Counted from the first letter of the stretch, positions 20,661-28,553 are shown. The stretch is 36,262 nucleotides of DNA from Candidatus Methylomirabilis lanthanidiphila (GCA_902196205.1 CABIKM010000010.1:1-36262), one strand, 5' to 3'. A program made the numbers and translations. The notes: generated by a model not told the origin, from the letters alone.

Positions 20661-22400
20661 TCAGGGTGAGTTCGGCGGGAAGGGAATCGGCCCGAAGACG
20701 AGGACGTTGTTCGTTTCGTCCAGCTCCGCAATGCGCCCGGTGGCATCGACCACGGCGATCACGTACTTGCCAGAGGCGTCCTCGCCGGTCGGGAGCTTAT
20801 ATTTCAATTTCTTGCTCTTCGTCTTCCCGGGCTTGAGGGTGTCGACAGTGACCCGCCGCAGAAAGGTATCGCCCCCGTCAAACACGTTATCCGGCGAAAG
20901 GTAAAAATTCAGATACGATTTCTTTCGGGTCTTCTGATTCCCCTGGTTCCGAGTCCGGACCTTCCCCTTGAGTCGACACTCCTGCGCCTCTCCCGTGCCT
21001 TCGCATCGCTGCGTGAGGCTCAGCCACACACCCGTCAGGTCAGGGCCGGTAGGATCATCCCCGTTCACCAAAGCGGCCGCGATCGATGCGAGCAGATCTT
21101 GTCCTGCGGTTCCGCAGTCCCCATTTGCCATCTCAAAGTGGTCGCAGCCGGAAAATACTTCGTAGTGTTCAACGCTTCTGCCTTCAAACAGTGCGCTCTC
21201 CACGGGCACGACTCCATCGTTATCCGGATAGCCGTAGAGCCCCAGTTCTTCTTCAGGTGCGATGAGTTCAGGATGACTTGTCCCACCTGAGTCGCCGGCA
21301 TATGCAAAGATTTTCTCGTAAAATGTACGGTATCCAGCGGACGTCGGACAGATGCTATCGGGTATACAGTTCAGTTCCCGCAACCAGTCATTGAGTGGAA
21401 AGTCTGCGGTAAATGGATTGTACTTGTGATTGTCCCACTGCAGGTCTTGCACAAAATCACCCCACTCATCCGGATCGAACAGATGGAGAGGATCATTCGC
21501 GACTGGGGTTCCATGGTGAGGGGTGGCCAAAGTGATCAGACGCAGCACACGTTCACCGCCCTGAGAACCGTCGGGAAACCAATGGTTTTGCATAAAGGAT
21601 CGTGCAACGAGTCCACCCATTGAGTGTGCCACTATCGCGACCGGTTTGCCTGCAAAGCTATCGGGACCGGGATCCTGATACTTCTGATGGAGCGCATCGC
21701 GCAACTGAGCGCCCGCATCAAATACCGGTGTTATGGAATTGCTCCACAGCGAGTCGTAGAAGAAGACATAGGGCTTGAAGCGTTGCAGAAGGGCCGGCTG
21801 TGAGACAAAATATTCGAGAAAGCCATCCCATGTCGCCTCGTCGCCCCCGATTTGATACCCGAATATCGTTGATAACCTGATTCCATAAATCAAGATAAGG
21901 GGAAGTTTTTCTGTGTTCGCGATCGGCTGGTCGTCTATATGAGCGCCGGTACTCCCCCGAGCCGGTATGAGAGCACCATCGGGAATCGTGAAGCTCCCGC
22001 TGATCACCGAGATCAAATCCGTGATCCGTATCATGCAGGTCGGATTGCAGCGCTGCAACCGAGTCCGCTCTGTGACGATCCATTCATAGCTGCCTGTATT
22101 TGAGGTGATCGCAATACTTGTCCAGTCGGCACCCCCGTTGTAGGAAATCTCAATACTGACGACAGGACTTATAAATCCACTCCACCTGATGAATTGTCGA
22201 CTTCTCAATGGCCATTGGTCCCCCTGTGTAGGGCTGATGACTACCGGTGTATCGCTTGCAGGTACGATCGCTTCCGCACGCGGCGAGTCGTGCAGTTCCA
22301 CAGCCTCACCCAACGCCGGGTTGAAGAGAACGATCGCAACAAGTCCAGGAAGGAACACCGCTATCAACCTGCTCAGGGGATCCATTCCGACGCTTCTCAT
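20661..22400 (-). CDS. Secreted alpha/beta-hydrolase (lipase/esterase-like) with C-terminal CARDB-type domain
   Basis: A 579-residue predicted secreted hydrolase. It has a signal peptide (about residues 1-33, hydrophobic LIAVFLPGLVAIVLF), then an Ig-like region (about 50-145). The alpha/beta-hydrolase core carries the nucleophile in VAHSMGG (Ser260), with candidate acid and His in DNDGVVPVES and GCDHFEM. A C-terminal beta domain of the CARDB/APHP type (about 475-575) ends VDATGRIAELDETNNVLVF. The ATG at 22400 has GGAGAGG just upstream and precedes the signal peptide directly; an upstream start at 22418 is less likely. It sits between two pheS-tail copies inside the pheS-pheT gap, so it is almost certainly acquired. 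The substrate is unknown. Confidence 0.85.
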   Translation of the reverse strand: MRSVGMDPLSRLIAVFLPGLVAIVLFNPALGEAVELHDSPRAEAIVPASDTPVVISPTQGDQWPLRSRQFIRWSGFISPVVSIEISYNGGADWTSIAITSNTGSYEWIVTERTRLQRCNPTCMIRITDLISVISGSFTIPDGALIPARGSTGAHIDDQPIANTEKLPLILIYGIRLSTIFGYQIGGDEATWDGFLEYFVSQPALLQRFKPYVFFYDSLWSNSITPVFDAGAQLRDALHQKYQDPGPDSFAGKPVAIVAHSMGGLVARSFMQNHWFPDGSQGGERVLRLITLATPHHGTPVANDPLHLFDPDEWGDFVQDLQWDNHKYNPFTADFPLNDWLRELNCIPDSICPTSAGYRTFYEKIFAYAGDSGGTSHPELIAPEEELGLYGYPDNDGVVPVESALFEGRSVEHYEVFSGCDHFEMANGDCGTAGQDLLASIAAALVNGDDPTGPDLTGVWLSLTQRCEGTGEAQECRLKGKVRTRNQGNQKTRKKSYLNFYLSPDNVFDGGDTFLRRVTVDTLKPGKTKSKKLKYKLPTGEDASGKYVIAVVDATGRIAELDETNNVLVFGPIPFPPNSP

Positions 22401-22575
22401 AGCCTCTCCGTCATCCAATGTACGCCCATATAGCGCAATGGACGATGCCCCGCAACCGGCGCTGGGCGACTTTTGTCCGCCATATTACAGACGTAGTGAC
22501 ATGGCGAGGTTATTCGAGAAGTGAAGTTCCGTCAACCGACAAATACGATGCTGCGGATGCCCGGATGCTATGGTG

Positions 22576-22665
22576 TCAGGGAAACTGGCGGAGAAAGCGA
22601 AGATCGTTGTCGTGGAAGACGTGGATATCGTCGATGCCGTATTTGAGCATGGCGACACGCGCCGG
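22576..22665 (-). pseudogene. pheS 3'-end fragment, copy R2
   Basis: The minus strand encodes 29 residues plus stop matching the real PheS C-terminus: [17 protein letters not shown] then [12 protein letters not shown]. By eye about 77 of 90 bases match the real gene end at 23750-23839. Similarity continues past the stop into the non-coding flank, to about 22490 (GTAGTGAC, GAAGTGAAG and CCGTCAACCG blocks, matched at about 23670-23720). It begins 21 bp after small-gene copy 2. No upstream part of pheS is present. Confidence 0.9.
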
Positions 22666-22686
22666 CTTCAGCCTTGGTGCGGTATC

Positions 22687-22893
22687 CTATTCTGGCGTGA
22701 CGGGACGGCCTTGGCGAGCGCAGCCCACGAGTTTTCTGAGTTCCTCCATCGACTGCTCAAGCCACCGCAACCGTTCGGCCGGACTAAGCCTCCGACCGAG
22801 TCGGGCCTGTCGGCGACGGTGTACCTCGAAGTCCCAGTCCAGGTCCCCTGTCGTCTTTGAGGTGCTTGGCTGCCCTCGATCAGTTATTGGGAT
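22687..22893 (-). CDS. Small HRRRQ-motif protein, copy 2 (start uncertain)
   Basis: An open frame ending at TAG 22687 encodes TGDLDWDFEVHRRRQARLG, then LSPAERLRWLEQSMEELRKL and a short tail. It is clearly homologous to copy 1 but without the stop. I see no ATG, GTG or TTG start in frame after the preceding in-frame stop (TAA near 22950). The best candidates are ATC at 22893 or ATA at 22887, after AAGGAAGG and overlapping the vapC stop (22880-22882). It may be translated by coupling from vapC, or it may be a 5'-truncated relic. The function is unknown. Confidence 0.5.
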   Translation of the reverse strand: MPITDRGQPSTSKTTGDLDWDFEVHRRRQARLGRRLSPAERLRWLEQSMEELRKLVGCARQGRPVTPE

Positions 22894-23374
22894 GGACCTT
22901 CCTTTCCGCTCCTCGTCCTGGAACCCTTCCAGGTCCCCCGTCGATCTCGATTACAGTGAGATCGAGCCGGCTCGCCGCGTCCCGCTGTCGTATATCCGCT
23001 GTGATAAAGGGTATCCGAATCCCAGACATCGCCTGGAAGGCCAGGGCCGAGGCCAGATGGAGGGCGTCAAGTGTCTTGGCTCTCGTCGTCTCGATGAGCA
23101 CCTCGGCGTGGCTGAGGACCAGCGGGGTCACCGCGACGAGTTCCCAATAATCGCGATCCTTCCGAATGCGAGAGAGGATTGCAGTGAAATCCTCCTCAGC
23201 CAGTTCACCCGACGTGCGTCGTCGGCACAGCGCTGACATCGCCTCAACCGGGGCAATGGCCGAAGAGAGGAAGCGATAGCGGCGCAGCGAGGCTCGCGCC
23301 TGTGCAGAACCCGTTTCGCGGACATATCGTTTGAGCAGGACACTGGTGTCGAAGTACGCCCACGGCGCAGGCAT
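22880..23374 (-). CDS. VapC-type PIN-domain toxin (second locus)
   Basis: A 164-residue PIN ribonuclease with its acidic residues in place: Asp9 in YFDTSVLLKRY, Glu44 in APVEAMSAL, Asp103 in KTLDALHLASA and Asp127 in FITADIRQ. The last 20 or so residues (GGPGRVPGRGAERK and beyond) extend past the usual PIN end and look like read-through into new sequence at a junction. The start ATG overlaps the antitoxin stop by one base (TGATG). With the upstream Phd-like gene it forms a type II toxin-antitoxin pair, in the same orientation as pheS. Confidence 0.85.
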   Translation of the reverse strand: MPAPWAYFDTSVLLKRYVRETGSAQARASLRRYRFLSSAIAPVEAMSALCRRRTSGELAEEDFTAILSRIRKDRDYWELVAVTPLVLSHAEVLIETTRAKTLDALHLASALAFQAMSGIRIPFITADIRQRDAASRLDLTVIEIDGGPGRVPGRGAERKVHPNN

Positions 23375-23652
23375 CAGGATTCGTCTCGTTCATCCCGAAG
23401 CGTTTGAGAGACCGGCAGGCCTTTCAACGGCCGTGGCACGCAGGCGGGGAGAGGCTGACGCTTGGACGCCCGGTGCAACAATCCTGCCGCTTCTAGGCGT
23501 CGCACCTCCGCCTCACCAGCCGCCGGTGGCCCTAGCGGCCTGATGACGCCGATAGGTTTCCCGCGCTCGGTCAACACCACCTCTTCCCCGGCTTTGACCG
23601 CCTTGATAGCTTTTGAAAACTGCTGGTTGGCTTCCCGCAATCCTATTCGCAT
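23374..23652 (-). CDS. Phd/YefM-type antitoxin
   Basis: A 92-residue antitoxin of the prevent-host-death family. The N-terminal half MRIGLREANQQFSKAIKAV, then GEEVVLTERGKPIGVIRPL, is the diagnostic Phd fold that binds DNA. The C-terminal part (about 50-92) would neutralise the PIN toxin encoded next. The first 55 residues are typical; the tail is Pro- and Arg-rich. It lies about 100 bp downstream of pheS, preceded by a perfect palindrome that may be its operator. Confidence 0.85.
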   Translation of the reverse strand: MRIGLREANQQFSKAIKAVKAGEEVVLTERGKPIGVIRPLGPPAAGEAEVRRLEAAGLLHRASKRQPLPACVPRPLKGLPVSQTLRDERDES

Positions 23653-23671
23653 CTCGACCTCGCTGGCAATG

Positions 23672-23685
23672 TAGTGACGTCACTA
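23672..23685. promoter_or_regulatory. Perfect 14-bp palindrome, probable antitoxin operator
   Basis: TAGTGACGTCACTA is its own reverse complement and lies 20 bp upstream of the Phd-type antitoxin start (23652). Autoregulation at palindromes is standard for Phd and VapB antitoxins. One half (GTAGTGAC) recurs at 22493-22500, in the corresponding flank of pheS-tail copy R2. Confidence 0.55.
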
Positions 23686-23749
23686 GATTACTCAGGAAGT
23701 GAAGTGCCGTCAACCGCAAACATGATGCGGGCAGCCAGATACCATGGTG

Positions 23750-24802
23750 TCAGGGGAACTGCTGGAGGAAGCGGAGGTCGTTGTCGTGGAAGAGGCGGAT
23801 ATCTTCGATACCGTACTTCAGCATGGCGACGCGCGCCGGTCCCATGCCGAAGGCGAAGCCGGTGTAACGTGCCGGGTCGTACCCGACGCGCGCCAGAACA
23901 TTCGGATGGACCATTCCCGCGCCCAGGATCTCCAGCCACCCGCTCATCTTGCACAGCCGGCAACCGGCGCCCTTGCAGCGGAAGCAGTCGATCGACATAT
24001 CGACGCCTGGTTCGACAAATGGGAAATAGTCGCACCGAAAGCGGATCTTGCGCTCGTCGCCGAAGAGGCGACGCACAAAAGCGTATAATGTCCCCTTCAG
24101 ATCGGCGAACGTAATACCCTCGTCAACCGCCAGTCCCTCGATCTGATGAAACTGGCTCTCGTGGCTGGCGTCTACCGCCTCGTATCGATAACACTTGCCG
24201 GGCACCACGACGCGGATCGGCGGCTTGGTCTGTTCCATGATGCGGATCTGCATCGGCGAGGTGTGCGTTCTGAGTAGCATCGGTTTATCGACCTGGGCGC
24301 TTGTCGGATCGATCCAGAAGGTGTCCCACATCTCCCGCGCCGGGTGATCCTCCGGAATGTTGAGGGCCTCAAAGTTATAGTAGTCCCATTCGACCTCTGG
24401 ACCCTCGATGACCGCAAACCCCATCTCTGCGAAGATCCGGCAGATCTCGCGGATAATCTGAGTAAGGGGATGCAGGCGGCCCACGGTCGGCCATCGCCCC
24501 GGCAGGGTGACGTCGATCCGATCTGTGGCCAGCACCTCATCGCTCGGGACCGATTCCAGGGCTGTCCGCCTGGCCGCGATACGCTCCTCAATCGCCTGCT
24601 TGACCTGGTTGGCCAGCAGGCCGATCACCGGCCGCTCCTGCGGCGGGAGCGCGACCAGTTGCCGAAGGATGGCCGTCAGTCTGGCCTTGCGGCCGAGGTA
24701 CTGTACGCGCGCCTGTTCGAGTTGGGCCGGGTCCGCGCTCTGGTCAATCTGATCGAGCGCCGACGCCTTCAGGTCGTCCAGTTCCTGTCGCAACGCCTCC
24801 AC
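23750..24802 (-). CDS. pheS: Phenylalanine--tRNA ligase alpha subunit
   Basis: Catalytic alpha chain of phenylalanyl-tRNA synthetase. The 350-residue product has an N-terminal coiled coil (about 1-85), class II motif 1 (LHPLTQIIREI), motif 2 (VVPGKCYRYEAVDASHESQF), the Cys-rich FRCKGAGCRLCK loop and motif 3 (FGMGPARVAML). The start is GTG at 24802 after GGGGGAG, with close spacing. It follows rplT as in many bacteria, but pheT does not follow directly. Its last 29 codons exist in two further copies downstream, which suggests that the present 3' end was supplied by an insertion event. Confidence 0.96.
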   Translation of the reverse strand: MEALRQELDDLKASALDQIDQSADPAQLEQARVQYLGRKARLTAILRQLVALPPQERPVIGLLANQVKQAIEERIAARRTALESVPSDEVLATDRIDVTLPGRWPTVGRLHPLTQIIREICRIFAEMGFAVIEGPEVEWDYYNFEALNIPEDHPAREMWDTFWIDPTSAQVDKPMLLRTHTSPMQIRIMEQTKPPIRVVVPGKCYRYEAVDASHESQFHQIEGLAVDEGITFADLKGTLYAFVRRLFGDERKIRFRCDYFPFVEPGVDMSIDCFRCKGAGCRLCKMSGWLEILGAGMVHPNVLARVGYDPARYTGFAFGMGPARVAMLKYGIEDIRLFHDNDLRFLQQFP

Positions 24803-24821
24803 ATCTCCCCCACAACAACAA

Positions 24822-24841
24822 GCCCCGACATGGGTCGGGGC
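24822..24841 (-). terminator. Hairpin between rplT and pheS (possible terminator/attenuator)
   Basis: The minus strand reads GCCCCGAC-CCAT-GTCGGGGC, a perfect 8-bp stem, followed by TTGTTGTTGTG. It lies upstream of the pheS ribosome-binding site and downstream of rplT, the same place as the pheST attenuator in enteric bacteria. The U-tract is broken by Gs and I find no clear Phe-rich leader peptide, so attenuation is only a possibility. Confidence 0.45.
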
Positions 24842-24868
24842 AAGTCTCGATCAACCATGTCACGATCC

Positions 24869-25228
24869 TCAGGCCGCCAACTGCTCCCGGGCGGTCTCCG
24901 CCAACTTGGTGAACGCCGACGGATCCTGGATGGCCAGATCAGCCATGGTCTTCCGGTCTATCGTCACACCGGCCTTCTTGAGGCCGCCCATCATCGCGCT
25001 ATACGACAACCCGGCCAAGCGGGCCGCCGCATTGATCCGTATAATCCACAGACTGCGGAAATCCCGCTTACGGGCCTTCCGGTCGCGATAGGCGTACCGC
25101 TTCGCCCGATCGACCGCTTCCTGCGCGCTCCTGTAGGCCTTACTGCGTTTTCCAAAATATCCTTCTGCCTCTTTCAGAACCCGGTTTCTGCGACGTCTCG
25201 TCTTAAATCCACCTTTTGCGCGTGGCAT
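24869..25228 (-). CDS. rplT: 50S ribosomal protein L20
   Basis: A 119-residue, highly basic ribosomal protein that binds 23S rRNA early in 50S assembly. It starts [19 protein letters not shown] and contains the typical [15 protein letters not shown]-type block (here [20 protein letters not shown]). The ATG at 25228 has GGAGG 5 nt upstream. In other bacteria L20 represses the infC-rpmI-rplT operon by binding its mRNA. Here the gap to rpmI is unusually long because repeats have entered it. Confidence 0.98.
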   Translation of the reverse strand: MPRAKGGFKTRRRRNRVLKEAEGYFGKRSKAYRSAQEAVDRAKRYAYRDRKARKRDFRSLWIIRINAAARLAGLSYSAMMGGLKKAGVTIDRKTMADLAIQDPSAFTKLAETAREQLAA

Positions 25229-25265
25229 CCCATCCTCCAGTAATACAGCGTTCAGCCTTCAGCTC

Positions 25266-25419
25266 TCAGCGATCAGCAAGACCATGAGGCGGGGCTTGCG
25301 ATTCCCGGGAGCTAAACGCCGATAGCTATACATGCCGACATAAGTCTCGGACAGTTTGTCGTTCCTGGCTTGACCCGGAATCCAGTACCTTTCTGGATTC
25401 CCGCTTTCGCGGTAATGAC
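25266..25419. repeat. Two repeats inserted between rpmI and rplT
   Basis: 25266-25283 is the second exact copy of the 18-bp AGC-rich repeat found at 11590. At about 25371-25419 a different element occurs: CGGAATCCAG paired with CTGGATTCC across a 7-nt loop, followed by CCGCTTTCGCGG and TAATGAC. This resembles the common dispersed repeat that carries GGAATCC and CGGGAATGAC. Together they widen the rpmI-rplT gap to about 250 bp. No gene is visible in 25229-25479. Confidence 0.65.
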
Positions 25420-25479
25420 GGCTATTGTTGCGGTTCATGACGCTACATATAATTGCCGCGCACTAGCCAATCTTTATTG

Positions 25480-25677
25480 TTACAAGTACGGGATCAATCG
25501 CTCCATCCGGGCCGTATCCGCCTTGGACACCAGACCCGGCTGACGCAGATTTCGTTTTCGCTTCCTCGATTTTCCGGTCAGCAAGTGGCTCTTGGACGCT
25601 TTGTAGCGCCTGATCTTGCCGGTTCCCGTTACCTTGAACCGCTTGGCTGCTCCTTTGAGTGTCTTGATCTTCGGCAC
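25480..25677 (-). CDS. rpmI: 50S ribosomal protein L35
   Basis: A 65-residue basic ribosomal protein with the family N-terminus [20 protein letters not shown]. The frame opens two codons earlier, but I place the start at GTG 25677: GGAGG lies 7 nt upstream of it and only 1 nt from the earlier GTG, and family members begin with PK. It lies between infC and rplT. Confidence 0.96.
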   Translation of the reverse strand: MPKIKTLKGAAKRFKVTGTGKIRRYKASKSHLLTGKSRKRKRNLRQPGLVSKADTARMERLIPYL

Positions 25678-25689
25678 CGTCACTCCTCC

Positions 25690-26202
25690 CTATCCATGCT
25701 TGGGGGTAAGGATCATCACCATGTTCCGGCCCTCCTGCCTGGGGTACTGCTCGATCGCAGCGACCTCCTTGAGCGTCTCTGCGAGACGGTCCAACTGAGC
25801 CTTCCCCCGCTCGATATGCACCATCTCCCGGCCTCGGAACATCAAGGTTACCTTGGTCTTATTCCCCTCCTTCAAGAAGCGTTCGGCATGCTTGGCCTTG
25901 AACTGAAAATCATGTTCATCGGTCTTCGGCCTGAGCTTGATCTCCTTGATCTGGATGACCGTCTGTTTCTTTCTCGCCTCCCGCGTCTTCTTGTTCTGCT
26001 CGTACCGATACTTCCCGTAATTCATGATCCGGCAGACAGGAGGCTTGGCGTCCGGCGCCACCTCTACCAGATCGAGCGAGAGTTTCTGGGCGGTCTCGAG
26101 GGCCTCCTGAATCGGCAGGATTCCAAGTTGCGCCCCATCCGGACTGATCACCCTCACCTCTTTGATCCGAATCCGCTCGTTCACCCGAACACTTCTACTG
26201 AT
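25690..26202 (-). CDS. infC: Translation initiation factor IF-3 (ATC start)
   Basis: IF-3 binds the 30S subunit, keeps subunits apart and checks the start codon. The 170-residue product begins SRSVRVNERIRIKEVRVISP after the initiator and contains the linker YGKYRYEQNKK and C-terminal MFRGREMVHIERG. The only in-frame ATG (26220) lies inside the Shine-Dalgarno ATGAAGGAGG and has none of its own. ATC at 26202 is 8 nt after GGAGG and gives the family's usual N-terminus. A non-canonical start (ATT in E. coli) is the classic basis of IF-3 autoregulation. The start overlaps the thrS stop by 8 nt. Confidence 0.95.
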   Translation of the reverse strand: MSRSVRVNERIRIKEVRVISPDGAQLGILPIQEALETAQKLSLDLVEVAPDAKPPVCRIMNYGKYRYEQNKKTREARKKQTVIQIKEIKLRPKTDEHDFQFKAKHAERFLKEGNKTKVTLMFRGREMVHIERGKAQLDRLAETLKEVAAIEQYPRQEGRNMVMILTPKHG

Positions 26203-28237
26203 GGATGTTCCCTCCTTCATGAGAAGCCGGTATAGCCACCTTCACGGCCGGCTTCAGTTCCTCTTGGATCGCGGCCTCAAATTGATCGAACGGCATCACG
26301 CCCAGATCTCGTCCGCCGCGCTTTCGTACCGAGACCGCGCTTGAAGTCGTTTCTTTTTCTCCAACCACTAGAATGTAGGGGATCTTCTGTACTTCCGCAT
26401 CTCGAATCTTGTAGCCAATCTTCTCATTGCGCACATCCACTTCCGTGCGTATCCCCAGAGCCCTGAGTCGCCCTGAGACCTGTTGGGCATATGGCTGAAA
26501 ACGATCTGCTACCGGCACCAGTCGTACCTGTACCGGCGCAAGCCAGACTGGAAAGGCGCCGGCGTGATGCTCAACCAACACCCCGAAAAACCGCTCCAAC
26601 GATCCGAGAATTGCGCGGTGGACCATGAAGGGTCGATGCGGCCGATTGTCCTCCCCAACGTAGGTAATATCAAAGCGTTCCGGCAAATTAAAATCGAACT
26701 GAATCGTAGTACATTGCCAAGCTCGGCCCAAGGCGTCCCTCACTTTGAGATCGATCTTCGGCCCATAGAAGGCGCCGCCGCCATCGTCGATTTGATAGGC
26801 GAGACCTGCATCATCAGCCGCCCGGCGCAACGCCTCGGTCGCGTCATCCCAGAGTTTCTGATCCCCGATCGCCTTCTCGGGTCGCGTCGCGATGTAGGCG
26901 TCAAACCGATCAAAACCGAAACTCGCCAGAAAAGACAGACTGAGGCTGACGGCACGGGCCACCTCGCTCACCATCTGTTGCGGCGTACAGAAGATATGCG
27001 CGTCATCCTGCGTGAACCCCCGAACGCGCAAGAGCCCATGCAGGACGCCGACGCGCTCGAAGCGATACACCGTTCCCAACTCGGCGAACCGCACCGGCAG
27101 CTCTCGATAGCTGTGAACCTTGGATTGAAATAGTTTGATATGGAAGGGGCAGTTCATCGGCTTGACGTAATAGTCGTTCCCCTCCATCTCCATCCTCGGA
27201 TACATGAACTCCTGATAAAAGTCAAGATGGCCGCTGGTTTCCCACAACTTCGCCCGCCCGATATGCGGCGTATAGACGAGATCGTAGCCGTTCCGAAGGT
27301 GTTCATCACGCCACAGATCCTCAATGAGCTTTCGAACTAACGCCCCTTTGGGATGCCATAGGACAAGTCCGCCGCCGATCTCATCCTGGATGCTGAAGAG
27401 GTCCAACTCGCGGCCCAGACGTCGATGGTCGCGCCGCTTGGCCTCCTCCAGAAGAAACAGATGCGCCTCAAGCGCCTCCTGCGTCGGAAAGGCGATCCCG
27501 TAGATCCGGGTCAGCATCGGCCGCCGCTCGTCGCCACGCCAGTATGCGCCGGCCAGATGGGTCAATCTGAAGAAGCGAATCACCGACGTGTCCACGACGT
27601 GGGGACCACGGCAGAGATCGATGAAGTCGCCGGTTGTATAGAAGCTGGCCCGCTGCGCCGCAGGATCTACCTCGTGTGCCAGCTCATCCTGCTCAGCAGC
27701 TTGAGAGGAAGCTATCGCTCGATCCCGGATGGTCTCCAGAAGCTCGATCTTATACGGCTGGTTCAGTGCCGACGCCTTTGCAATCGCCCCATCCAGCGGG
27801 ACCTCACACCTGACGAACGGCAGCCGCTGCTCCGAGAGCTCGCGCATCGCGGCCTCAATGGCCGGCAGATCGTCCGGAGTAAGCTGGCGAGGCGGCTCAA
27901 TATCATAGTAGAAACCATCCTGGATGGCCGGGCCGATGGCAAATTTTGAGCCCGGCAGCAGCTTCTGCACGGCGGCGGCCATCAGGTGCGCGGCGCTATG
28001 CCTGAGCATCGACAGACCTTCCGGCGACGTGATACTGATCCACTTCACATGCGCATCGCCCTCGATGGGACTACGGAGATCCACAAGACGCCCGTTGACG
28101 TTCGCCCCGATTGTTTCCTTCCCGGCTGCCGGATCCACAGCCTCCAGCACCGTCAATACCGTCACGCCGGACGGAAATTCACATCGCCGTCCGTCGTCCA
28201 GGGTGACCGTAATCGATTGGGTCTGCGTCTCACTCAC
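26195..28237 (-). CDS. thrS: Threonine--tRNA ligase
   Basis: Charges tRNA-Thr with threonine. The 680-residue product has an N-terminal TGS domain (about 8-70), an editing domain with HSAAH (about 80-84) and CRGPH, a class II core with the zinc-binding Cys in KPMNCPFH, motif 2 around YRFERVGVLHGLLRVRGFTQDDAH and motif 3 near HRAILGSLERF, and a C-terminal anticodon-binding domain. The start is GTG at 28237 with a weak ribosome-binding site. The end overlaps the infC start. tRNA-Val lies 130 bp upstream on the same strand. I see no T-box element. Confidence 0.97.
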   Translation of the reverse strand: MSETQTQSITVTLDDGRRCEFPSGVTVLTVLEAVDPAAGKETIGANVNGRLVDLRSPIEGDAHVKWISITSPEGLSMLRHSAAHLMAAAVQKLLPGSKFAIGPAIQDGFYYDIEPPRQLTPDDLPAIEAAMRELSEQRLPFVRCEVPLDGAIAKASALNQPYKIELLETIRDRAIASSQAAEQDELAHEVDPAAQRASFYTTGDFIDLCRGPHVVDTSVIRFFRLTHLAGAYWRGDERRPMLTRIYGIAFPTQEALEAHLFLLEEAKRRDHRRLGRELDLFSIQDEIGGGLVLWHPKGALVRKLIEDLWRDEHLRNGYDLVYTPHIGRAKLWETSGHLDFYQEFMYPRMEMEGNDYYVKPMNCPFHIKLFQSKVHSYRELPVRFAELGTVYRFERVGVLHGLLRVRGFTQDDAHIFCTPQQMVSEVARAVSLSLSFLASFGFDRFDAYIATRPEKAIGDQKLWDDATEALRRAADDAGLAYQIDDGGGAFYGPKIDLKVRDALGRAWQCTTIQFDFNLPERFDITYVGEDNRPHRPFMVHRAILGSLERFFGVLVEHHAGAFPVWLAPVQVRLVPVADRFQPYAQQVSGRLRALGIRTEVDVRNEKIGYKIRDAEVQKIPYILVVGEKETTSSAVSVRKRGGRDLGVMPFDQFEAAIQEELKPAVKVAIPASHEGGNIHQ
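26200..26215 (-). promoter_or_regulatory. infC ribosome-binding site and ATC start
   Basis: GGAGG at 26211-26215, an 8-nt spacer, then ATC at 26200-26202, all inside the last codons of thrS (stop TAG 26195-26197). The arrangement predicts poor initiation when IF-3 is plentiful, hence self-limitation. Confidence 0.7.
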
Positions 28238-28366
28238 GTGCCGTCTCTGTCTTCACGCGCAAAAGGACACCGTCACCGGCATGATGCCCTTGTGTGTTGA
28301 GGTGATTCTACCCGAGGCGACAACCTGTCTGCGCGCCGCACACAGGCGACCGGACATGATGAACAA

Positions 28367-28441
28367 TGGTAGGCGCGGGCGGTCTTGAACCGCCGACCTC
28401 TTGCGTGTCAAGCAAGCGCTCTCCCCCTGAGCTACGCGCCT
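28367..28441 (-). tRNA. tRNA-Val (anticodon GAC)
   Basis: The minus strand folds as a 75-nt tRNA: acceptor AGGCGCG/CGCGCCT, anticodon stem CTTGC/GCAAG around TTGACAC (GAC), T-arm GGCGGTTCAAGACCGCC, encoded CCA at 28367-28369. It lies upstream of thrS, and accessory toxin-antitoxin remnants begin just 110 bp beyond its 5' end. Confidence 0.96.
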
Positions 28442-28553
28442 AAATGTCCTCTTTACCTTCACAATCACGGCGCTTATCTTCAATCACTCGGGCCTATCCT
28501 GTCAAGAAAAAAGGCAAGATGTGGGTTAGGGTTGTGTCGCTGACAACCGTCGA

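Noticed and set aside
24801-24868. Phe leader peptide for attenuation of pheS
   Set aside because: No short open frame with a run of Phe codons precedes the hairpin.
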